Shown here: piece after piece, positions 1 through 5,833 of the stretch
How positions within the stretch are numbered: the first letter of the stretch is position 1
How the letters are laid out: every line of letters begins with the position of its first letter
Source of the DNA: an uncultured Arcanobacterium sp.
GTDB lineage: Bacteria > Actinomycetota > Actinomycetes > Actinomycetales > Actinomycetaceae
NCBI RefSeq assembly: GCF_947253055.1
Contig: NZ_CAMXYE010000035.1
Coordinates: 1 to 14,006 of the forward strand
Length of the DNA: 14,006 nucleotides
Reading direction: 5' to 3'
Made by a program: the position numbers and the translations under genes
Notes under the pieces: model-generated
Database searches by the model: none
What the model was told of the DNA's origin: nothing
What the model saw: only the letters and a program-made list of their open reading frames with translations

Positions 1-45
1 ACCCATAAGGTTTCGTCGGCAGCGTCAGATGTGTATAAGAGACAG
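1..45 (+). other. Residual Illumina Nextera read-1 adapter (non-genomic)
   Basis: Positions 13-26 read TCGTCGGCAGCGTC, the Nextera/Tn5 read-1 adapter, and 27-45 read AGATGTGTATAAGAGACAG, the 19-bp Tn5 mosaic end to which genomic DNA is joined by tagmentation. Both match exactly and are contiguous. The preceding bases fit an i5 index context: AC at 1-2 would be the end of the P5 adapter and 3-12 would be a 10-base index. The match to adapter and mosaic end is seen directly; the index reading is inference. This is a sequencing artefact left at the contig edge, not a transposon of the organism, and nothing in 1-45 should be annotated as biology. Confidence 0.97.
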
Positions 46-60
46 ATTCTTTTCTCCCAT
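46..60 (-). CDS. 5' end of a truncated leftward gene (first five codons)
   Basis: On the minus strand an ATG at 60-58 opens Met-Gly-Glu-Lys-Asn before the genomic sequence ends at the adapter junction. The start is supported by a near-ideal Shine-Dalgarno, AAGGAG at 72-67, with a 6-base spacer. Such a site in a non-coding spacer is unlikely by chance, and a gene divergent from the phosphofructokinase is a normal layout. Five residues say nothing about function. It could still be chance, since no codon-usage evidence can be drawn from 15 bases. Confidence 0.5.
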
Positions 61-66
61 AACTAT

Positions 67-72
67 CTCCTT
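67..72 (-). promoter_or_regulatory. Ribosome binding site of the truncated leftward gene
   Basis: The plus strand reads CTCCTT, giving AAGGAG on the minus strand, six bases before ATG at 60. This is the best Shine-Dalgarno in the window and the main argument that a gene starts at 60. Confidence 0.5.
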
Positions 73-110
73 ATATAGGTAACTCTCATAAATAGTTTAA
101 CGTGCTGCGC

Positions 111-130
111 AATTTTAATTAATTAAAATT
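111..130. repeat. Perfect 20-bp AT-only palindrome in the divergent spacer
   Basis: AATTTTAATTAATTAAAATT is its own reverse complement over all 20 bases and stops exactly there (C on both flanks). It lies between the start of the leftward gene at 60 and the phosphofructokinase start at 249. A position between two divergent starts suits an operator for a dimeric regulator or an AT-rich promoter element. With no G or C it would be a poor terminator hairpin. The palindrome is seen; the role is inference. Confidence 0.5.
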
Positions 131-236
131 CACTATCGAGCGCGACTTGCAAATTTTTCACAGATTAAATCCCCGAAAGCTCTGGTAATAGCGTAAACTC
201 AGGGTGGTTGGGAAAAATTTCCGCAATGCACAGAAT

Positions 237-242
237 GAGGAG
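237..242 (+). promoter_or_regulatory. Ribosome binding site that decides the phosphofructokinase start
   Basis: GAGGAG lies six bases before the GTG at 249. The earlier in-frame GTG at 204 has no purine-rich stretch at a suitable distance, so this site favours 249 as the start. Confidence 0.6.
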
Positions 243-248
243 ATTGCC

Positions 249-2555
249 GTGCAGAACACCTCTGATTCCCCGCAACTAACGGCGGAGCTTAGCCCCCACA
301 GCGCGGGCAAAGATATAAAAATAGGCGTGCTCACTTCCGGAGGCGACGCACAAGGTATGAATGCGGTAGTACGCGCCGTAGTGCGCACTGCTTTGCAGGA
401 AGGTGCTACTCCTTATGCCATTCGTGAAGGCTGGAAAGGGGCAGTCACCGGCGGAGATTTTATTCAAAAACTGGGCTGGCGCGATGTATCTGGGATTCTC
501 TCTAAAGGTGGCACTGCTATCGGTACCGCCCGGAGCAGTGAATTTCGCGAGCGCACTGGCATCAAAAAGGCCGTCTGTAATTTAGTCGAGCAAGGCATAG
601 ACCGGCTGGTCATTATTGGGGGAGATGGCACCCAATCGGGGGCCGATGAATTGCGGGAACTCTGGCCAGAATTGTTAGACGAATTAGTCGCAGAAGCCGC
701 AATACCGGCCGAAGTGGCTGCAGCGCACCGAAAACTTTATATATCAGGAGTAATTGCCTCTATTGACAATGATTTAGTCGGTTCCGATATGACGGTAGGT
801 ACCGATTCGGCTCTACATCGAATTGTAGAGGCGATTGACGCTATTTCTTCTACCGCCGCTTCTCATCAACGCACTTTTATTATTGAAGTAATGGGCAGAA
901 GATGCGGCTATCTAGCGCTTATGAGCGCAATTGCTGGTGGCTGCGATTACGTATTTATTCCCGAGCTCCCCCCGGCTCCCGGCTGGGAAAACGATATGTG
1001 TGAGAAACTGCGGCGCGGGCGGGCAAATGGCCGGCGCGATTCGCTAGTAATTGTGGCAGAAGGCGCCACTGACCGGGAAGGAAATCCCATTACTGCACTG
1101 ATGGTGAAGGAAGTGCTGGAGAAGAATCTCGGGGAGGATGCCCGTATTACTGCGCTCGGGCATGTACAGCGCGGCGGCACTCCCTCCGCCTATGACCGCT
1201 GGATGTCTACCCTACTGGGATACACTGCCGCCTATGAAACCATCCACGCCGGCAGCGATTATGAACCTTTCATTGTTGCTACCGACAACAATAAGCTGCG
1301 AAAACTTCCCATGATGGAAACGATCCAGAATACCCGGCAGATAAAGACCTATCTGCAGGAGCAAAATTGGGAAGCGGCGATTGATTCCCGCGGCAGTGGC
1401 TACCGAAAAGCAATCGAAATTTTCAATACGATATCTTCTCCTTTACCACGGCAAAATGCTACTTTCTCTAACCCACCTCGCGTCGCAATTCTCCACGCGG
1501 GAGGTCTGGCCCCCGGGATGAATCCAGCGGCCCGGGCAGCAGTGAAATTGGGAATCGATAGCGGCTTTCATATGCTGGGAATTCAAGGCGGATTCCCGGG
1601 GCTTATGGAAGGAAAAGTTCGCGATTTAGAGTGGAGCGACGTAGAAGGCTGGGCGGAAGATGGCGGCGCCGAACTGGGTACCCGCCGCACAATCGCCGAG
1701 GTAGAAGAGTACTATAAACTCTCCCGCGCAATTGAAGAGTTGAGATTAGATGCGCTGCTCGTAATAGGAGGATTCAAAGGATATAAAGCGGTATACGATA
1801 TGATCCAAGAACGGGATAAATTCCCCGGATTCCGGATTCCGATGGTATGTGTACCGGCTAGCATCGATAATAATTTACCCGGCTCGGATTTGAGTATCGG
1901 TGCTGATACTGCCCTCAATAATGTGGTGCAGACTCTGGATAGAATTAAACAGTCCGCTTCGGCATCGAAGCGCTGCTTCGTAGCAGAAACTATGGGACGG
2001 AAGAATGGCTATTTGGCGCTAATGAGTGCGATAGCTACCGGAGCTGAGCAAGTCTACCTCTATGAACGCGGCATTACCCTCACGCAATTGGCAGACGATA
2101 CCAAGCGCATGATTGACGCTTTTGAAAAAGGGAGAAAACTCTACTTAGTAATTCGCAATGAGATGGCTTCTGCCTACTATACGAGTGATTTTATTGCCCG
2201 TATCTTTGAAGAAGAAGGAGGCGGACTATTCGATGTGCGCTCTTCTATTTTGGGGCATATGCAGCAAGGCGGCAATCCTTCTCCCTTCGATAGGACACTT
2301 GCGGTACGTATGGTCAACTCAGCTATCGATGTGCTGTGCGCGGAACTGGAAAAAGATGGGAATCGCTCCTGGTTTATTGGCCAGCAAGACGGGAAGATAC
2401 AGCCTTTCCCGCTCAAACATATGACCGACTATATCGATATGGAAGACCGCCTCCCCTATTCTCCCTGGTGGATGGGGTTGGAAGATGTACTCTACGTAGT
2501 AGCAGATCCTAATTTCCAGCGACCGCTACGCACCTTAGAAATTCTCGAAAATTAA
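249..2555 (+). CDS. pfkA: Tandem (eukaryotic-type) ATP-dependent 6-phosphofructokinase
   Basis: Phosphorylates fructose 6-phosphate to fructose 1,6-bisphosphate, the committed step of glycolysis, in the cytoplasm. From GTG 249 it is 768 residues, about twice the usual bacterial enzyme (about 320), and holds two PFK modules in tandem as in animal and fungal enzymes. The N-terminal module (about 20-380) has the nucleotide loop GGDAQGMN (31-38), GGDG (124-127), catalytic SIDND (171-175), substrate loop EVMGRRCGY (213-221) and GHVQRGG. Gly in GGDG and Ala before SIDND, rather than the Asp and Lys of PPi-dependent enzymes, point to ATP. The C-terminal module (about 410-760) has GGLAPGMN (418-425), GGF instead of GGD (507-509) and SIDNN (538-542), so the Mg/ATP carboxylates are lost; by analogy with eukaryotes it should be a regulatory half. 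An alternative GTG at 204 adds 15 residues but lacks a ribosome site. The gene stands alone, divergent from the truncated gene at the contig end. Confidence 0.95.
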   Translation: MQNTSDSPQLTAELSPHSAGKDIKIGVLTSGGDAQGMNAVVRAVVRTALQEGATPYAIREGWKGAVTGGDFIQKLGWRDVSGILSKGGTAIGTARSSEFRERTGIKKAVCNLVEQGIDRLVIIGGDGTQSGADELRELWPELLDELVAEAAIPAEVAAAHRKLYISGVIASIDNDLVGSDMTVGTDSALHRIVEAIDAISSTAASHQRTFIIEVMGRRCGYLALMSAIAGGCDYVFIPELPPAPGWENDMCEKLRRGRANGRRDSLVIVAEGATDREGNPITALMVKEVLEKNLGEDARITALGHVQRGGTPSAYDRWMSTLLGYTAAYETIHAGSDYEPFIVATDNNKLRKLPMMETIQNTRQIKTYLQEQNWEAAIDSRGSGYRKAIEIFNTISSPLPRQNATFSNPPRVAILHAGGLAPGMNPAARAAVKLGIDSGFHMLGIQGGFPGLMEGKVRDLEWSDVEGWAEDGGAELGTRRTIAEVEEYYKLSRAIEELRLDALLVIGGFKGYKAVYDMIQERDKFPGFRIPMVCVPASIDNNLPGSDLSIGADTALNNVVQTLDRIKQSASASKRCFVAETMGRKNGYLALMSAIATGAEQVYLYERGITLTQLADDTKRMIDAFEKGRKLYLVIRNEMASAYYTSDFIARIFEEEGGGLFDVRSSILGHMQQGGNPSPFDRTLAVRMVNSAIDVLCAELEKDGNRSWFIGQQDGKIQPFPLKHMTDYIDMEDRLPYSPWWMGLEDVLYVVADPNFQRPLRTLEILEN

Positions 2556-2636
2556 TTTTTAGCAATTCGAGAAAACTTAATTTTCATATTTTCGAGCTCG
2601 CGAATTTCTAAGTTTCCAAATTTCCGAATTTTCGCG
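2542..2636. terminator. AT-rich convergent spacer with weak inverted repeats, possible bidirectional terminator
   Basis: The 109 bases between the phosphofructokinase stop (2555) and the CNNM stop (2665) carry no gene. TTCTCGAA at 2542-2549 pairs with TTCGAGAA at 2566-2573, overlapping the stop codon. AAAATTAATTTT at 2548-2559 is a palindrome. CGCGAA at 2599-2604 pairs with TTCGCG at 2631-2636. All stems are short with long loops and none ends in a clean U-tract. Termination is expected here for two convergent units, but the structure is only suggestive. Confidence 0.3.
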
Positions 2637-2664
2637 CACCTAATTCTACAGGGATAGATAAAAA

Positions 2665-3990
2665 TTATTCTGCAGAATCCGCCACCGGAGCAGCCGGGCT
2701 GGCCGGAATTATATTAGCGCCGAGCTGTTTTTCTTCCACGTATACTCGGTCTATTCTGCGTTCATCGAGTAAGGTGACGGTGAATTGATAATTTCCGTAC
2801 TCTACCTTATCTCCCACTTGCGGCATTCTTCCCAATTCATTTATCAGAAATCCCGCCAAGGTGTCGAAAGGCCCTTCTGGCAGCTCAATACCGAGATATT
2901 TATGCACTTCGGCGCGCCCGAGCAAACCGGAAACTTCCCCACCGGTAGCCATTTCCCGCACTCCCGGTAATTCGCGGTCATATTCATCTTGAATTTCCCC
3001 AATAAATTCTTCGACCACATCTTCTATAGTGCAGATACCGTCTGTACCACCATATTCGTCTACAATTACCGCCAAATGCGCATTCTGATTACGCATTTCC
3101 GTAAGTGCCGCCAATACCGGTTTACCTTCGGGGAAAAACATAATTGGCCGCACTAATTCCCGGACGGTGCGCAGGCGAGGGTCAGGATTAATTAAATCGC
3201 GCAGATGAATAAAACCGATAATTTCATCGTCATTAGAATTATCGCGTACGGGATAGCGCGAATGTTCTAAAGAATTGACTATTTTCTGCACATCGGTAAT
3301 TTTTTCAGTCGCATCTAAGAAATCTACTTCTGTACGCGGCGTCATTATTTCTTCCACAGAGCGATTGCTGACGGAAAGAATTTCTACCAGCATATCCCGC
3401 TCTGTCTGTGGTATCGCCTCATAGCCTGACACATAAGAGCGCAATTCTTCCGCATCCATTCCCTGCCGCTGCGCAGTGGGATCTCGGCGCAATAACCGCA
3501 ACACCAAATTGGTAGAAAACCCGAGAAACCAAATCACCGGACGCAATAAAGAAGTAATCCAACTTAACGGGTAAGCCACTAGTAGGGAAAAGGTTTCCGC
3601 ACTTTGCAGTGCCAAGCGTTTTGGCACTAATTCCCCAAAGATTATCGATAAATAGGAGATAAAAACAGTGGTGAGGATAAAAGCAGTCGCCAAAGCGGCA
3701 CCTTTACTTAAAAATCCCGTGAACCACGGCGTAATTAAAGGTGCAATTTGGGCAGCTCCAAATGAAGCAGAAAAGAAACCTGCTAAAGTAACTCCGACTT
3801 GCACAGCCGAAAGAAAACGGTTGGAATCTGCCGTAAGACTTTTAATTTTTCGGCCCGCTTTTGATTTCTCTGCCATGGCATCTATCTGCGTTTGCCGCAG
3901 AGATACGAGAGCCATTTCCGAGGCAGCGAAGAAAGCTCCAACTAAAGTAAAAAGAAATACAAAGAAAAGATTTAGCAAAATACTATTCAC
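2665..3990 (-). CDS. CNNM/CorC-type membrane transporter with CBS pair
   Basis: A DUF21 (CNNM) integral membrane protein of the HlyC/CorC group; relatives are linked to Mg2+ efflux or Mg2+ homeostasis. From the GTG at 3990 it is 441 residues. Residues 1-170 form the membrane domain, with the conserved SEMA near 24-27 and GELVPKR at 119-125. A CBS pair follows at about 215-335, from IMTPRTEV to DEYGGTDGICTIEDVVEEFIGEI. The C-terminal CorC_HlyC domain (about 350-420) includes DTLAGFLINELGRMPQVGD. The tail is Ala/Pro-rich. GTG 3990 overlaps the TGA of the upstream gene (GTGA, 4 bases), a classic coupled start; a GTG at 4005 would add five residues and cannot be excluded. Older 'hemolysin' names for this family should not be read as toxin activity. 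It is the last gene of the minus-strand run. Confidence 0.9.
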   Translation of the reverse strand: MNSILLNLFFVFLFTLVGAFFAASEMALVSLRQTQIDAMAEKSKAGRKIKSLTADSNRFLSAVQVGVTLAGFFSASFGAAQIAPLITPWFTGFLSKGAALATAFILTTVFISYLSIIFGELVPKRLALQSAETFSLLVAYPLSWITSLLRPVIWFLGFSTNLVLRLLRRDPTAQRQGMDAEELRSYVSGYEAIPQTERDMLVEILSVSNRSVEEIMTPRTEVDFLDATEKITDVQKIVNSLEHSRYPVRDNSNDDEIIGFIHLRDLINPDPRLRTVRELVRPIMFFPEGKPVLAALTEMRNQNAHLAVIVDEYGGTDGICTIEDVVEEFIGEIQDEYDRELPGVREMATGGEVSGLLGRAEVHKYLGIELPEGPFDTLAGFLINELGRMPQVGDKVEYGNYQFTVTLLDERRIDRVYVEEKQLGANIIPASPAAPVADSAE

Positions 3991-4292
3991 TGCGCAGTGC
4001 CCCACATTCCTAAATAGAATAATCCTCCTGCGCAGAGCAGCAGAAGCGCGACATCAAAAAATTTTCCCCGCACCTGCGGCACCAAATATTCCCGGTTGGA
4101 AAGGCGTACTGCGCTCTGCCCGAGTAATCCTCCGGCAATTATTAAAGCGGCAATTTGCACATTGGCAAGAAAAGCAGCCCCTATTGCTACCAAAAGCCAA
4201 ATTAGGAGCACTCCGTAATATCCGATAGGCGGCAGACCTTTCATGCTCTCCACTTTAGCGGATATAGAGTTTGGAAAGAAAATAGTGACCAT
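3987..4292 (-). CDS. Small membrane protein, DUF3017-like
   Basis: 101 residues with three likely membrane segments at about 25-43, 46-62 and 79-97. The pattern REYLVPQVRGKFFDV before the last segment resembles the conserved R..GLL.VRSR..DV block of DUF3017, a small actinobacterial membrane family of unknown function. The family call is from memory of the pattern and is moderately firm. It starts 9 bases after the DUF6350 stop and overlaps the CNNM gene by 4 bases, so it is almost certainly cotranscribed. ATG 4292 has no clear ribosome site. Met17 (4244) sits just behind GTGGAGA and could be the true start, giving 85 residues, closer to the family's usual size. Confidence 0.7.
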   Translation of the reverse strand: MVTIFFPNSISAKVESMKGLPPIGYYGVLLIWLLVAIGAAFLANVQIAALIIAGGLLGQSAVRLSNREYLVPQVRGKFFDVALLLLCAGGLFYLGMWGTAQ

Positions 4293-4301
4293 TTAATCAC
4301 G

Positions 4302-5786
4302 CTATTGCGGGCTATCAGCACTAGGGGCGGTAGGAGCACTAGGAGCGCTAGCAGTGGTAGGGGCAGTCACTGCGGTGACCGCGCTTATCTCATTTTCTGT
4401 AGCATCTGCGCTCGCTGCACTAGTTTCGCTTTGTACGCTAGCCGGACTGGCTGCACTAACTGCACTTTGTACGCTAACGGAGTTGGATATGCTCGAGGTA
4501 GTTAATGTGCTGGCTACACTCGGTGCACTATCTACACTTTTTGCGCTGGCAACTGCGGAATTATGAGCAAGCGCAAAACCACTAAGCGGCACAGAACCAC
4601 TCGTGTTTTTTTGTTTGCGCTCGCCGTAGAGCCCTCGCCAATAGCGCAACCGCGCGCGGGTAATTTCCCCAATAAGCGGGTGGGCCAATAATGAAGCCAA
4701 CAGCATCGGCAAAGCCACTACTAACAGCGTAAAGGCCGCTACCGCGGCCGGGCGCGCCCCAAAATAAGCCATCTGCCCTGCACCGAGCGAACCAGAAGTA
4801 ACTAAAGCTAATAGAGCTAGTAAAAATGCCACCAGCAGAGTAGAAATTAGGGTGCTACGCACTAACTCTCCCAAAGTTTCGGTATTAAATTTTCCTACGC
4901 GCGTAAGCAGCACGCCGAGTATGGCAAAAATAAGGATTGGCAGTAATACTAGCCAGGGAGTATTTATATTCCCTGCCGGAAGTATGCCCAATACCGGCAA
5001 GGCCGGCAAAAGACTTGCCTGCGTACCCAAAATAGAAGACGTATAGCCTAATCCTAAATGCACCCCCGCACCTAGTGCCCAAGCAATTGCCCAAACTAGG
5101 TAGTTCGGCAAATAGAATATCTGCACCACTACTAAGCCCAGATTCCCCCCTAGGCCTTTCTGATACATGCTGTGAATTTCTGCCACTTTTTCCCAGCCGC
5201 TTATGGCTCCTGCCGCCAAGGCCAATAATCCACAGATGAGTACCACCTTTACCACCCAGCGCAGACGCGGCACTGCCGCAAGTAGGTACTTTTGCCAGGT
5301 ACCGGCCGGGAGTAAATTTTTTCCGGCTGCCGCCACTATAGTGACGAAACTAAGTGCGGCGCCGCCAATAAAGACCGTCCACCAGGGGCCGGCCGGCCGA
5401 GCAATAAATCCGACCCCCGCAATGAAGGCCAAGACTATTCCCGCCACTTGCCCAGCTTCTCCCCAGCTGGCAATATCTACTTTTCGTAAACCACGATATA
5501 GCTCTGCTAGCACCAAGACGGTAATAAGAGTAGGCATTAAGGAAAGCGCTGCACCTTGAATTTTAATAGTGGCCCCAAAAGCCATCAGCCACCATTGCGC
5601 CCCGAAACGCGCTGCATCTGCCCAAGTAGTATCACCAAGAGCAGCTGCGGAAGCAGTCGGAGCATAACAAAGAGATACCAGCAATACGGTAAAAACAGCG
5701 GAAAAGAGGAAAGGCGGCAACACCGTCTTACCCAACAAAAGAATTCGCTGGGCATTAAAGACTGGCTTTTCCATATCCTGCGGCAT
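4302..5786 (-). CDS. DUF6350 (PerM-like) polytopic membrane protein with Ser/Ala/Thr-rich tail
   Basis: 494 residues. Residues 20-370 hold about nine or ten hydrophobic segments, with the family-typical block YLPNYLVWAIAWALGAGVHL at about 225-244 followed by LLPALPVLGILP at 259-270. This resembles DUF6350, the actinobacterial family that includes mycobacterial PerM, a membrane protein linked to cell division under stress. Function here is inferred from the family only. After a basic stretch (RARLRYWRGLYGERKQK, 377-393), residues 400-494 are a low-complexity Ser/Ala/Thr/Val/Pro tail with no charge clusters, probably disordered. Met1 has AAGG directly abutting it and Met5 (5774) is an alternative start; neither has ideal spacing. 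It lies 47 bases downstream of the acetyltransferase stop. Confidence 0.8.
   Translation of the reverse strand: MPQDMEKPVFNAQRILLLGKTVLPPFLFSAVFTVLLVSLCYAPTASAAALGDTTWADAARFGAQWWLMAFGATIKIQGAALSLMPTLITVLVLAELYRGLRKVDIASWGEAGQVAGIVLAFIAGVGFIARPAGPWWTVFIGGAALSFVTIVAAAGKNLLPAGTWQKYLLAAVPRLRWVVKVVLICGLLALAAGAISGWEKVAEIHSMYQKGLGGNLGLVVVQIFYLPNYLVWAIAWALGAGVHLGLGYTSSILGTQASLLPALPVLGILPAGNINTPWLVLLPILIFAILGVLLTRVGKFNTETLGELVRSTLISTLLVAFLLALLALVTSGSLGAGQMAYFGARPAAVAAFTLLVVALPMLLASLLAHPLIGEITRARLRYWRGLYGERKQKNTSGSVPLSGFALAHNSAVASAKSVDSAPSVASTLTTSSISNSVSVQSAVSAASPASVQSETSAASADATENEISAVTAVTAPTTASAPSAPTAPSADSPQ
4414..4485. repeat. Two degenerate 36-bp tandem units in the DUF6350 tail
   Basis: The unit 4414-4449 is followed directly by a similar unit 4450-4485. 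Both contain GCTGCACTA and CTTTGTACGCTA at the same offsets. They encode related SVQS..SAAS segments of the Ser/Ala-rich tail, suggesting growth of the tail by duplication. Confidence 0.55.
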
Positions 5787-5833
5787 CCTTAACTAGTTAG
5801 ATCAGCATTCACTACTATTCAAGCCTATGCTAC

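Noticed and set aside
27..45. Tn5 mosaic end as a sign of a resident transposon
   Set aside because: It is joined exactly to the Nextera adapter sequence at the contig edge, and no transposase is nearby; it is library-derived.
204..248. GTG at 204 as the phosphofructokinase start
   Set aside because: No ribosome site at a usable distance, while GTG 249 has GAGGAG six bases upstream; kept only as an alternative.
1400..2555. C-terminal half of the phosphofructokinase as a decayed gene or assembly duplication
   Set aside because: The reading frame is continuous, the two halves differ strongly in sequence, and the pattern of lost and kept residues matches the regulatory half of eukaryotic enzymes.
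3668..4228. 186-residue open frame on the plus strand
   Set aside because: It lies opposite the CNNM and DUF3017-like genes, which have clear domains; its own translation is basic with no recognisable motif.
5790..5799. 10-bp palindrome TAACTAGTTA before the DUF6350 gene as an operator or terminator
   Set aside because: Too short and AT-rich to distinguish from chance, and it sits in a tight gap within a likely operon.
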